Shown: positions 1-11,989 of the stretch, piece after piece
How positions within the stretch are numbered: position 1 is the stretch's first letter
How the letters are laid out: each line of letters starts with the position of its first letter
Source of the DNA: Mesodorylaimus sp. YZB2_4
Taxonomy: Eukaryota; Nematoda; Enoplea; Dorylaimida; Dorylaimidae
Length of the DNA stretch: 64,000 bases
Direction of reading: 5' to 3'
NCBI GenBank assembly: GCA_030248295.1
Contig: JASANH010000781.1
Coordinates: 620,001 to 684,000 of the forward strand
Translations under genes and position numbers: made by a program
Notes under the pieces: generated by a model
Databases searched by the model: none
The model's input: the letters and a program-made list of their open reading frames with translations, nothing else
What the model was told of the DNA's origin: nothing

Positions 1-2577
1 AATATGTTAGCCCTTTCTTTAAAGGTACAGGATATCGATTTTTTCTTTTTCTACTCAGTCTAGTCGCAAAAATTTATCGACTTCGACTTTCACAGTCACC
101 AGTTTTCCTGCTCCTATTAGCCGCCTGCCCTCAGTGCATACAAAGCGTAGAACGGGCTCAGCTTTGTTATTTTATCGATTTATGCAAACAGCTCTTTGAA
201 GAGTCGAGCTTCTTCCTAGTCTCAGCTTACAGCGTCGATGGGCAGAAAATCTACGCCAATTCTAACCGGTTGGGAAGCCAAAGGAATAAAGAGTAATGGG
301 ACGAGAAAATAGCCGGGTATTAAATATCTGTCATTCAAGTGTGAACGTACTCAGCAGTGGAACATATTTTGCCTCATTTCTATCAAGGAATGTGATAAGT
401 GAAATATTACGCGACTATATCAGTTGGTATAATTATTATGAATAAATTATTCCCGCGTTATATCAGGACTGTTATAGGAGTGAAATATCACTCAGTTATA
501 TTAGTTAACATAATGACTATAAATAAATTATTACCGCGTTAAATCAGGTGAGAAAAAGTTGGCACACTGGTTGCCGACTTTTATCAGCTGATAAAAAGGG
601 TGATCATAGATAACGGGTAAAATGCGATTTATATCGACTGTAAAAAGGCTTTCATTATGGTTATAATCAGGATAAAAAAATTTGCATGACTCGATAAATT
701 AAAAATATGATTGATAAACATTGTTATAGGAGTCGCTACATGAGCATGTAAATTTCTCTTTCGTGGGTGTACCTGCTCAATTGCAATTTCATGTATCAAC
801 ATTTAGTCAAACATGATGATGGTGATGATAATGGTGCAATCTGATGATCAGACTTGCTTACAAGGTGAGATGATCACAATTTTTGTCATAACGAGATCAA
901 AAATTGATATATTGAGTATTCCGAGTTATATGTATGTCGAATGTCAGTTTTGGTTTTTTATAATTTCATATCATGACAATGACAAAAAGTTACTGAAATC
1001 GTGCCGATGTTATCTGTTAGCTATCATTAGTTTGCTCGCGTAATAATGCATGACGGCCTATTTTGAACCTACAGTAATATACTTTATGATAACACAACGA
1101 TCACTTATTTTCGCCACCCATTTCGCGCTTTCCGGACTGTAAATTTTGTTATAATTACCTTATATCCTCACTAATCCCCTTATTAACAGTACCGTATGCC
1201 CATCAGAAGTAAAAATGTTACGTGGAATATAAAACCAGCTGTATAGTATATCAACAGACACAGTTTGCACACTTTTGTTTTTAATTTCGCCCTTACCACT
1301 TTTTGATATCACTAGCAGAACTGCTTGGTATTAGAACCTTCATATTAGTATTGAGGCCCACTAGTAACAGTTTTGCGCAGGAACATACACCAGAAAGATT
1401 TGAAATCATGCCAGCCTGGACCTAATTTAAAATCCAAGGCTCACTCTTCAGGATAGCAAGTGAGGATTTCGGGTGTCTCATGACAGAAGGTGATCCGACT
1501 GCGATTTTATTTCTATGAATAACTCGGGGCCGCAGAGGTGAATATCTACATCATGTTACAACATATCAGATCAGCCCCAAACTACTGTGTTCTTCAGTCC
1601 TAATGCGCAGGGCAGAAATTCTTTGCACACACCGGATTAAACATTTTCAAGAGTGCAGTAACTTTGCATGACACCCAGTTCCACTCATATCTAAACCTAA
1701 ATATGTGTTGTATACACACATACTGTATCAATCTATATATATGTATATATGTACCGCATTATTCTGTATAGAGATAATTAGTCTGCGTCTACATTATCAT
1801 TATATATAGGTATTGGAATAATATGGCGGAAGTGAATGACATTTAATCGTTGGCAGACCATGAATAAGTTTTTGCACTTAATTCATCAGCAAAATATTAA
1901 AATTCTTGAACTGTGCCTTCAATAAAGAAAAAACCACACTGCATTTCTTCTGCTGCTGCTGCTTGCGATTGAAATGGTGAAAATCAGGGCCTTTTTAGTG
2001 TAGGCCGGCCTGAGCAAGACCCTTCAGCTCTTTCAAAAAAATCAGTCCAGGTTATTCATGAGATTTAAAATTTTTTAAAAAGTTTTAACTCACGATCATA
2101 TGTTTTCGGAAAAGTTTTTGACCAATTCCACAAAAATTCTTCCTTCTGTCTAATTAGCTTATTAGTGAGGCACTTATATCATGGCACCATTTTTCATTGA
2201 CACACATTCACTTTTATTACGATAATTTTGTTCGTATTTTCTGCATTTTGAAAATGTCGCAATTTTGCATATAAATTTGAAAACACAAAAACCTGCTTTC
2301 TATACTCAAAGTGTTGCGATTGAAAATCTAGATTTCACAAAATCCGTATGCTTTGCAATTTACCACGCATTGCTTACTTAGCTAGCTACGAAACGTGCGG
2401 TGCGCACCCCCCCCCCCCCACTGGCCATTCATTTCTTTATTTTCTCTCGATCTCACTCAAATCCTGTTTCTGCATTTTTTGGTCGCAAATGAGCACAAAA
2501 ATATATTCTATCCCGAAGTGACTTACTTGACAGCGGGGACTTGATCATCGAATTCGGGGCTCAATGTTCGGTTCAAC
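1..2577. other. Noncoding stretch, no gene recognised
   Basis: No reading frame here looks like a protein; the longest open stretch (813-1043) has no recognisable domain. The sequence is AT-rich. It contains an imperfect tandem duplication at about 399-550, a TA-rich stretch near 1,730-1,755 and a 13-C homopolymer at 2,407-2,419. Confidence 0.6.
399..550. repeat. Imperfect tandem duplication, about 80 bp unit
   Basis: Two diverged copies start with GTGAAATAT and end with CCGCGTTAWATCAGG, at about 399-469 and 479-550. Both contain AATAAATTATT before the CCGCG block. Seen directly; function unknown. Confidence 0.6.
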
Positions 2578-5500
2578 ATGACGGCTGATCTTCGCCTAAA
2601 CTCCTGGATCGACTCGTACGCACTGTCGCTCATACCCATGTGGCTCGACATCGCGCTAGTTTTATTTTATCTTCCACTTGGCTCGTTCGTGCCTTCGCCC
2701 AGTCAGTCGAAGCCAGGCAACGCGCAACGCAACTGCTTCTTACGATTAGTCGGCTTTAGCCTATTGCATAAAGCATACAAAGAATGATAAGCTACACCAA
2801 AGCACACCGCACGGAAAGGAGTAGCTTTCGGTGTACTCCTTAGAAAAACTGAAACCGCTTAATGAATTTTTGATATTTTTCTTATCAGTCATCCTCGAAT
2901 TTGAATTTATTAATCTTACCTGAACAAAGATCGATGAGCGAGTGTAAATGAGAATAAGGGAAATAAAAAATGAACTAGTTCCTCAACTTATCACAAACTC
3001 TTACACCAAGCCGACTTTACGCCTTGGAATCTGAGGCCTAGAAGAAGCCAGCGGGCGGAAACAAATGATAGCGCAAAATGAGAGTGTGCAAGTGAAGATA
3101 GGTCCGGCAAACGGGTTGACAAAACGAGTGTGTGCTGTAATTCGTACGTCAGTTGGTTAGTGGACGTGAAATTTTTCAAAACATTATACCAATAATTCGA
3201 CGAAGATCGACTAGCCTGCCCGATTGTTGACAGATAGAAAGAAAATTCCCGCTGCGCGACTCGGGGCTCCTAACTTCGACGTTGTAATAAAAACTTTTTA
3301 AAACTTTGCCAAACAAGTCGTCGGCTTCTTGCTGGGCCAAGAATGAACATTAAAGACGATGCCAATACAACCAGGGGGCTGTCGGCCTCGTTGCAAGGAG
3401 CCAACATGACACGAACCAAGTTTGTCACCCAGGCCACCCGCGGATGTAATTTATCATTCGTAGCCACCTTTTTCAACATTCTCAATTCACTTGGTGCATA
3501 ATCGGATGAACAAGAAGAAACCAGAAGACAAACCCCAACTCGCATACCATCTTCGGCAGATGACGAAGAAGGGCAGGTGCAAGAATGTGAAAACCTAAAG
3601 CGCTCGATCGGGTCTTGAAATAAGTCATTGGGCGAAGCTATTTGAAAAGCGCTTGTGCAAATTAGATTTTTTCTGTCCTCCTGTCGCCGTCGTCCTCATC
3701 GTTGACAGATTTGACCCGATTCCTCAGGTGTACCCCACACATCTCAGGAATCAGTTGCGCTTCGTGCGCGCATATGGATCTGCATTCGGCTCTTTGTGTT
3801 CGTGGGACGAGAGCGGGAAATGTGGCATCTTTTGTAGTTAAAGCATAACCACTTTCTCGCCAAATTTACGGCCACTCTTGCTTACTGTCCGGAATAGACG
3901 AGAAAAGGGGAGATACACTCGTGTTTTATGTTAAAATCAAGGCATCTCTCAGCTGCTACTCGATTTACCTTTGCCGTTTTCCCAGCCTGGGAGGATTTAC
4001 CTAAGATTTTCATGCTTCACACTCGGCTGTTCCATTTAAAAGATTAAGAAAAGGAGGGTCGCGATGTGTAAAGCTATCGTAGGTTTCTCCCCTGACCCGG
4101 CCTGAGTCTTGACGTGATCTTGGTTCGAACAAAACGTTTTAAGTTCTTGCTTGTTATGCCCCCCTCCCCCCGGCTAATTTCAAAGAAAACTGACCTGAAA
4201 GAGGTACTGTTAAAGAACCTTCGGAGATACAGCTTGGGCGTGTTGACTTTTGCCGCTCGATGGCACCTGAACTTCTTGGAGGTGTGGCCAGGGCGGTTGA
4301 CTCAGTGAGGAGGAGCCAGGAGAGAATCAGAACGGGCCCGTGGGTTCGATTGTATCACTCCATTGCTCTAGCTCGCTTGATTTGACTCTAGCATAGTCCT
4401 GAATTCTTGGGGAGCCACCCTTCGACTTTGTCCAACCCATTCGACAGACGTGGCGCGGGTCAAGCGCAGCCAAGGGCTTCATTCAGTACACTCTGTAGTC
4501 GTCCTATAAGCACGCAGATCGTTTTGTACCCGCACCTGACGAATGACACGGCACACACTCTCCAAGAGAAATGCAGAAATCCCCTTATATACCTCCCGAC
4601 GGATTAAATTCGCATCAATTGCATAGGTCATCAGTTCTGTCTCTCACGCTGGGTGCGCACAGTACAGGGAGAGGGTTCGACTCCCGCCCCGATACAAAAT
4701 GATTGTCAAATATGTGTTCCTTAGCCCCCGAATGCGCTTTATAGTGCTTGGATATGGATAAAGTATGATATGATGATGATCACCCGTCTATCAGTGGAAC
4801 CAGTAGTAGGTCTTCTGTACCCGTATCTTGACCTGGGCGATACGATCATTGTTGGCTTCGTACTTGGACAGCCAATAACTGGCAATGACGCTGGATCTAA
4901 TCGTGAGTGAAGGCGGAGAACGAACGCTGCGCACCTTACAGTCCTTCCCATTGGTAGTTTACGGAGTTGACTCCGGGGCAAGTAGTTGGTTTGTCGGTCA
5001 CGCTTATGCAATAGGTTATCATTGTCTGAAGACTACTCGGTTTGTCTGTGGGTAAGATCTAGGGCTCTCCAAACATCGTTGTCAAAAAAACAACAAAACT
5101 ATTAGCTGGTGACTTCCGCCTTTACTGCGCCATCAACAGTGGAGCTGCTCGGCAATGTGGGTATATTTGGACCGGGTGCATCCAGCCAGCAGCCAGGCTG
5201 GTGTGTCTTGCATAGAGCAGTTGCAGGCACCCAGAGGAAAGGCATACACGGCTGACGATGAAGGGTCCATTTTGAAGTCGGGTTCTCAGTGATAGATACC
5301 TTCGAGAATAAGACTTTCCACAGGGCTTAAGCTTTACTGAACAGTAGCGCATGGGATCTCCAGGAGCTTTGACCTTTTTCTCACCATCGTAATACTGGCT
5401 CAGACCCCGGATTAGGGTCAACATTAGCAGCACCAGTTCCCTATCCAACATTATTTGTGACAAGAGAGTAATCCGGAGTTTCTTCCTTATCACTCTTTCT

Positions 5501-5974
5501 CTTCTCTGTCTGCCATTTCTGACTGACTCTCCCTATCATGGAAATTTTAAAGACAAGAAGGCGTGGATGCTCGCTCTATTCGTGGATATGTTTTCCAGAT
5601 GCTTGCAAACCCAACCCAATTGTTTGAAGAAGTATATTCACCATCCATGCTTTTTGGATCCATGGCAAGCAAGTCCCTTTTTGTACTGCCAGCCTCCAGA
5701 ACAATCCCGTGAAATGCGAAAGACATTATTCTCTTATTCTCAGTCACCACACACATGTTAATTGGTAATAGGGAGCTTTTAGTGAAGAACTTTTTCGGTA
5801 ATAAAGAGCAACTGGCTACAGTAAAACGGCGCATGTCAGACCCAGCGCAACTGAGCAACGTCGCAATTAGGAAAAGCGCAAATGGGACGCAGCGCAATTG
5901 GGAATGGCGCAACAGAAGCGCCCTATAAGGACATGGGCTTCTTGAGTTTCGGCTTCGCGGGTCCAAGCAGACAT
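2578..5974. other. Noncoding stretch, no gene recognised
   Basis: Several open frames of 60-139 codons exist on both strands (for example 5,122-5,493 and 5,547-5,966 on the minus strand), but none shows a domain, splice pattern or codon bias that would make it credible. A SINE-like fragment lies at about 4,625-4,780. Confidence 0.5.
4625..4780 (+). mobile_element. tRNA-derived SINE fragment
   Basis: A B-box-like GGTTCGACTCCC at about 4,675 is followed by a 3' part (GATTGTCAAATATGTGTTCC, then CTTAGCCCCCGA, ending GGATAAAGTATGATATGATG). The same order of blocks occurs at 36,154-36,325, where the A-box half is also preserved. The two copies are clearly related and diverged. The 5' half here is eroded. 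Confidence 0.5.
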
Positions 5975-6246
5975 GTAGCAGTGCGAAATGGATCGCGATT
6001 GACTAGCCAGTTTGTCGTGTGCGCACCTGATATGACGTCATCCGAGGCTGGTGTCCGATATAAAACATACAAAATAAAAAGAAAACTGCACAAAAATAAA
6101 ATTGAAGCGAGTTAAATTTATTTGTCATAATTGTGATTTTCGTCTTATTTGATGATGATTTTTCGTCACGGGCATTGGATGACGTCATATCAGGTGCGCA
6201 CACGCCAAATTGGACCAGTCAATCGCCATCCATTTCGCTCCGCTAC
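5975..6246. mobile_element. Foldback (TIR) element with TGACGTCA in both arms
   Basis: The arms at 5,975-6,047 and 6,172-6,246 are inverted copies of each other over about 70 bp (GTAGC at the outer end, then GAAATGGAT, GCGATTGACT, and the inner block GTGCGCACCTGATATGACGT). Each arm holds a perfect TGACGTCA palindrome (6,033-6,040 and 6,180-6,187), the consensus site for CREB/ATF bZIP factors. The roughly 125-bp middle is AT-rich with no coding. It fits a MITE; a target-site duplication is not obvious. Confidence 0.7.
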
Positions 6247-6666
6247 AACCCGGCACTGACGGCAGCCCATTCAATACAGTCTTTGTGACATGATTTTCAA
6301 GTTCCAGTGGCTTTATGTCAAAGCCGGTAAATTCAAACTTTCTTAGGCGTTAGGAAGACGGCGTAAGAAAATTTGAGATCTAACTGCCCATGCTCTTTCG
6401 AAAACCCGAGTTCTTAAAGACCTAATCAGATGCTTGATAAACGGCCTAGACGCAAAAAATTTTTCATAGTCTTTTCATTATTCTTTCAAAAAAACGGCAG
6501 CATCAAAGACGAGGATAAAACGCACAATTGGATAAAACACGGATGACACCCATCTGGATGATAAAATCAATACCTCCTTTATCTTTTGATTTTTTTATTA
6601 GCAGGGCCTGATTCCTCAGACGGTGGTGCTATGGGCGCAGCCGTTATCTTTCCCAAAAGCATAATT

Positions 6667-7640
6667 TCATTGCATTTCGTGATCATCGCCGACCATGTAG
6701 CCGAATCGAGAGCAGGTGACGAATTGAACTACTCCGTAATCAGTCACTAACAGGAAGCCCTTGTAACGGGTAATTCCATGCGTGGCATCGACGCAAATTA
6801 CAGAGGACGCAAATTGAACTAGCTTTTCTTTTTGCAGAGCCATCTGAGTTCCTACAACACCAAAAAATTCTGATAGGAAAATCTATCTCCATTAAAGAAA
6901 CATAAAAGGCGTTATTCTCACCGACAATCAAAATTCCATTCGGTTCGACTATCGGATGATAGCACAAAAAGGCTTCACCATCGTTTTCAGCCACCCACAT
7001 TGAGACACTGGTCATGTCATCCGGATGCTTTTCCTGCTCTCCTCAATCCATACTGTCTTTGAATATTGAAGATATCACTTCTCTTTAGCATTTGGCTACG
7101 ATTAATTTCATCTTGATCTTTGAAACTTCCTGAACGATGGCCAATTTTTTAGGGTCAAGTTTTCGGGCTAAGAAAGGTCCAATAAATTACCTCGTATTTT
7201 GTTTATAATCCATTCAGGCCTGCGTTCTTTCAAAAGATACGTCGCGACGTCCTCTCGCATAGAATCAGAAAGTGGCACACGGCTTAACTCATGGTCGTGA
7301 CCATAATGAACGTGGCAATAAGATACACTGACGCGTCCGTCGAGCATGATTTTTGAAGTAATGAAAGCAGAACACTGGAAACCACAAAAATTCGATTCGT
7401 GATGTTTTGGAACACGAATGCCTTTGCCTTTCGAAGTAAATTTTCCAGATCGATGACAAAAATAACGGTGAACACCAGCGACCTTACCGCGTCGAAGTGA
7501 ATACATGCATTTACTTTTTCCTTCTTCCGCCTTCTTCCAAGACTGAAATTCCTCAATTGACCGAAATTCAGTATCTTGAATATCTGCTTGGATCGAGTGC
7601 TTTCCCGACACGTTTTGCAAATGTCCGTTTGAAGCAAGAA
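6667..7640 (-). pseudogene. MULE-type transposase-derived gene, spliced and frameshifted
   Basis: Read on the minus strand. The first part (7,640 to 7,191) encodes a Cys/His region of the SWIM/FAR1-like kind that precedes MULE transposases, with YFCHRSG, a CGFQCSAF block and HYGHDHEL. A donor at 7,191 and acceptor at 7,130 join it in frame to a segment containing SFKDQDEINRSQ and FNIQRQYGL. After a one-base frameshift near 7,035 the frame continues with KHPDDMTSVSMWV and a donor at 6,922. A third exon from 6,851 carries ICVDATHGIT, which matches the first catalytic Asp region of MULE transposases, and runs to a stop at 6,667. The remaining catalytic residues are not seen. The frameshift and missing C-terminus mark it as a remnant, unless the frameshift is a sequencing error. 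The family call rests on motif recognition only. Confidence 0.55.
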
Positions 7641-7850
7641 GGAGTCACCGCATAATCCGCATAATATAGACTCGGCTGACGAGCAGTTACAGCAGCTACT
7701 TCATCGTGGAGCTTCTTGTTGTGATACCAGAAGATCGGCTGGAAAATGTGACGTTGCAAATGTTGCATTCATGACTTTTTGATGATACGACGCGTTCCGA
7801 TAATTCAAGCGAGGATGCAGTCTCTCCGTTTGATGATGTCATTTTGAAAC
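7641..7850 (-). pseudogene. Possible C2H2 zinc-finger remnant upstream of the MULE gene
   Basis: On the minus strand HECNICNVTF is followed, in another frame, by YHNKKLHDE. Together they resemble a C2H2 finger interrupted by a frame change, or by an intron ending TTTTCCAG. It sits directly 5' of the MULE fragment and may be its N-terminus. Weak evidence. Confidence 0.25.
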
Positions 7851-7902
7851 CCGATTTCACAAAATGATATGAAAACACAGCTATACAGTATGTATAGTAC
7901 AA

Positions 7903-9022
7903 TCAAATACGACATTTACCCGCCAAAGATTACGCGCCCAATCCACGGCTAAACGAATAAGTCGCCAGACGCACCCCCCAGTCCACTGTTTCTGTTAGCC
8001 GTGATGTGTGTGCGCTCAGCCTTTGAACGGGCTGCCGTTATTAGTGTCGGGTTCCGCTACATGCCTGCTAGAGCCCGCGAAGCCCGTGCCCTATTGGGCG
8101 GGAATGTCGCTACTGGCTACATCCCGAACATGAACCTGTAAAGGTGTGGCTGATCGTGAGTAACACTGCTATCCCCTTGCGCACTTCATTCTTATCGTCG
8201 TAAAAGGATAAGGGGGACGCTGAATAATAAAAGTGTAATTAAAATCCACTTTGATATTTTGTGATTGCGATTAATGAATTTAAAAATGAAGTTTTTAAAA
8301 TTTTCAAGTCCTTTGGAATCATGCCATTCTGTCAGGCTGATTCTGATCGATAGGGTAATCACCATCGTCAATAACGAGTCAGCTGCAACGGAGAACCCAT
8401 GCGAAGGAGCTGAACAACCCCATTTGCTGCATGCCTTTGAGTTCCCTATGCTTTCGCGACTCAGGGCTGAATGATGTCGCCAGATGCGGTGAAGATATTT
8501 GTACCTGAGCATCAAGGGCGCACGTGCAACGCGATAAGCATCTCAGTTATCGATTTCTATGCGTAAACAACACTCGCCCTTGTTGCGGATTGTTTCGATC
8601 CTTTTCTCTAACCGTGTTTGGATTTTGACAGGAAACGAATGTGGGAGAAACTTCTTAAATATTGTTAAAAGTGAGTTGCCCAGACTTGGCCATGCACAGT
8701 TGGTTGCACAGTGTGGCCTTGCCCTGGCAGAAGTCAGCGTCAGTGAATTTTTTGCAAATGAAATTTTACTGCATTTTAGACCCTGTTTCTATTATTCTTG
8801 TCAAGATTTAAAAAAAATATTTTTTGTCGTAGAAATCTTTTAATGAACAAAGATTCTCAAGCTTTGGAGTCAATCTTGCGAAATTTTCGCCCAGTTTGAA
8901 AAAATTGGTTTTACAACGCTGTTGTACACAAGAATTACAAAGCGGTTCAAAATTTTGGAAAAAAATATCCATTATTTTCAGAGCACAAAATATCCAACAA
9001 ATTGGTATTAAAAATTTACAAA
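7903..9022. other. Upstream region of AMPK beta, no gene seen
   Basis: No credible coding frame. The last few hundred bases should hold the 5' UTR and promoter of the AMPK beta gene, but no clear TATA element or initiator could be assigned. Confidence 0.45.
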
Positions 9023-11640
9023 ATGGGGAACACAGCCGCACCATTAAAGTCTCGCGAGCGGTCGGATTCGGGGAGTGGGAGTGGGAGGAAGAGCACGGCC
9101 GACGATGATCAATGTCCTGTTATGTTGAAAATGGCGAAAAATTCGGACACTTCATCAATGGCATCGTTACAATTTCAAAACACTGATCAATATCCAGTCG
9201 TGGTCAAGTGGACTGGCAAATGTGAGTGGACCCAATTTTCGGTAACTTAGTTCACTGGGCGTGCGCAAAGTGTGCATATACTCGGGTGGCGCAGAGGAGA
9301 AATCTAAGGTCTTTTTGCGGACCGAAATCATGGTCCTCACAGTCCACTAATGAGTCAGAAAAACTTATACTGTACCTATGTAGTTGGCCAGCAGATCAGC
9401 GACAGTCGGCGTAATAGCACAGCAGATCTGAAATTAGCGTTCGTTCGGGATCGGGATTTTTCAAACGGTGTTTTTTCAGTTTTGTCATTTGCTATAGATG
9501 ACCTGAAATCCACCCCCGTCATCCAGCAAATATATAGCCGAAATGCTCTTGCCTTGAAAAAAATTTAGCACAGTACTCATGATTGCGTCAAAAATCGGGC
9601 AAACGAAAAATTGGAGAGTCAGTCACAAATCAGCTGACAAATTCCTTCCTTTTTTTCTTATTAGTGCAATCATCCAACAAATTTTCTCCACCTTCCCTTC
9701 TGAAACATCTGCAGAACATTTTGGGAAGGGCAGTCCCAACAGGGGCCTGTATCGGGATCCCTAATCTGAAATAAAGGGACACTATTCTTGCTCTGTTCTG
9801 ATACGACCTAATTACAGAATTAAGAAAGCTTATTTGAACTATTGTAACCGGCATTCCTGGCGGTCGGGAGATCGATACTCTTCCCTGGCTGGGAGGCGTC
9901 AAGCACTTCGGTTGGTGTTTCAGCGGCACGTGTAGTCGCGAGAGTTGCCTTTCTCCTGATTCGGGGAGTGGGAGTGGGAGGAAGTCCACGAAAACTCGAC
10001 TCGGAGTTTTTGTCCCAGAAACTCAGGTGTCTTGCATCTCCAGCCGCCTGGGTGCGCTGGTTACACTATGACGCTTCCACCTACTCAATTTCTTCTCATA
10101 GTACCTGTAATCCTTCCTTTCATCTGCTTCTCATTTACTAACAAGAAAGAATGGAAAACAGAGCGACTGATTCTTGTTTTCTTACTGTCCTGCCCAAGCT
10201 CGAGGGGGCATCCACGCTTCACTCCTTTATCCTCTGTGTACTCACAGTATCATCCAGTTCGCCCCCCCCCAAATAACTGCGACTCATGGATTCTCAGCCT
10301 ACAGTGCCTGATCGATCAGGGCAAACTGCCCTGCGTCTACAGTCGAGTCTGAACTGACTTAGGGATCCAAAAGTGGTCAGCAGCGTAAGCCTGCACTAGG
10401 ATTCTGCATAGAGCAAGGGTCCATACAGTATAAGGTTTGTCTTTGTGGAATCACACCACCTGATTCTATCTAAGCCCCTAAATGCAAAATAGCTTGTCTC
10501 ATTTTTGAATTTTTGGACGGTTTATCTAAAGATATTCTGGTTTTCTGCTTCAGTGTTTTTGAGACAAAAATTTCCACCTTGGCTAGGTAGGGCTCCTCCT
10601 TTGTCGTGGATGGCCTTATTTTGTCTTTGCTTGGCTTATTTTGGCCAGTAGCCAGTCAGTCTTTTAGTCACCCGCTGCGAACTTTCAAGACTGGACTCCA
10701 TGGGACACCAGCCTCCACATCCACTTGCGTCCACTTTTCTCTCACCCCACTCACCTGGGCGGCCTGGAGTCCTTTATGGATGCCCCCTGAGGGGAAGCTT
10801 ATCCCTCTGATTTTACATTAGGACTTTGCGCAGTGTAATGTTTGCAAAATTTTAAATTTTGGCGGGAAAATATTACAAATATTATGCAGCTTTTCATGCA
10901 AGGAATCTCCAATAGTCCACTGATTAGAACTTACAAATTGGGCAGGTTGCCACATCTGCTGAGGCTTGATGTGAAATCCATAAAAAAAAGAGTCAGCGTG
11001 ATAAGTGTTCACTGGACGCGACTTTAAAGTCTTTCGTTTTGTAGCCAGCGCAAAACAAATAAGCATTTGCGGGAGTTGGGATGGATGGAAACGTCGAATT
11101 CCATTGGTCAAGAGCCACGATGACTTCACAACAATCATGAATTTACCCGAAGGCAAACACGAATTTAAGTTTCATGTGGATGGTCAATGGGTTTGCGATA
11201 ATAATCTACCCAAAACCGATAATACGCTGGGCACTGAAAATAATGTGATCATAATCGATCGTGCCGATTTTGAAGTATTCGACGCATTGGATCGCGATTT
11301 GGCCGCGGCCAATATGGCTAAAAGTGGTAATGGGGATGTGGTATCTACCGAAGGCATTAAATCTTCTGAGGAGGCCCAAAAAAGCTTCAGTCAAGTTATT
11401 CCGGATCGTCGTGATTTCGAGAAAGCTACACATCCACCAATTTTACCACCTCATTTGTTGCAAGTCATTTTGAACAAGGATACACCCGTTTCGTGCGATC
11501 CGAATGTCTTGCCCGAACCGAATCACGTCATGCTGAACCATCTGTACGCCCTGTCGATCAAGGACGGTGTCATGGTGTTGAGTGGCACGCACAGATATCG
11601 CAAGAAGTACGTGACCACACTGTTGTACAAGCCCATTTGA
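9023..11640 (+). CDS. prkab: AMP-activated protein kinase subunit beta
   Basis: Scaffold subunit of AMPK: it binds glycogen and holds the alpha and gamma subunits together. Exons 9,023-9,221 and 11,045-11,640 join in phase (donor GTGAGT, acceptor TTTTGTAG) to give 264 aa, close to the roughly 270 aa usual for the family. The start is MGNT, the N-myristoylation start typical of AMPK beta. A Gly/Ser/Arg-rich stretch follows at residues 15-25. The CBM48 glycogen-binding domain (about 60-145) shows ICGSWDGW at 74-81, SHDDF at 90-94 (Ser90 sits where mammalian Ser108 lies) and FHVDGQW at 109-115. The C-terminal alpha/gamma-binding domain ends ILPPHLLQVILNKDTP and then YRKKYVTTLLYKPI, almost invariant in animals. 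Intron 1 (1.8 kb) contains a MITE carrying a piece of exon 1 sequence. AMP deaminase follows on the same strand. The family call is very secure; whether there are untranslated upstream exons is unknown. Confidence 0.95.
9844..10064 (+). mobile_element. MITE, GTAACC family, copy 1 (in AMPK beta intron 1)
   Basis: Begins GTAACCGGCATTCCTGGCGG and ends CCGCCTGGGTGCGCTGGTTAC, an imperfect terminal inverted repeat. It is about 40 bp longer than its relatives because of an internal insert at about 9,958-10,000. The insert starts with a 27-bp block identical to 9,065-9,091 in AMPK beta exon 1. Short CTAT sequences flank both ends and could be a target duplication. Confidence 0.75.
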
Positions 11641-11877
11641 ACGAGTCAGTTCAGTACCGAGTACGGGATCCATGTCGTCTGGTGTAGTGTCTAGTTATAG
11701 TGGGTGTAGACTTGCATGTTATTGAAATTATTGATTGAACTCTGCAAGTTCAGATGTTTTCAGTCTGTTAACCAATGGGTGTCTATTGTGATAACCGGTG
11801 GCATATACATCGACTTTTTATCGCGTGTCGCGTTTTGTTAAAATTAATTAAAATTGTCTCATGATTGCGTGCTAAAC

Positions 11878-11883
11878 AATAAA
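11878..11883 (+). terminator. Poly(A) signal of AMPK beta
   Basis: AATAAA lies 238 bases after the stop codon, the first canonical hexamer downstream, followed by a GT-rich stretch. Confidence 0.6.
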
Positions 11884-11989
11884 CTTGTGTCGTACTGTAC
11901 ACTCACTGGCCTGGTAAGTACAGTATACTTGATCTGAAATCTGACTCGACCACGAGAAGGTGGAAAGTCGGAGCTAGCGTTCATACAGT

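Noticed and set aside
5122..5966. Two minus-strand open frames of 123 and 139 codons as hypothetical genes
   Set aside because: No domain, start context, splice pattern or similarity between frames; similar chance frames occur throughout the noncoding parts.
11005..11044. Start of the AMPK beta second exon at Met 11,005
   Set aside because: Residues before 11,045 do not fit the family; the acceptor TTTTGTAG joins exon 1 in phase and completes the glycogen-binding domain from WTGK.
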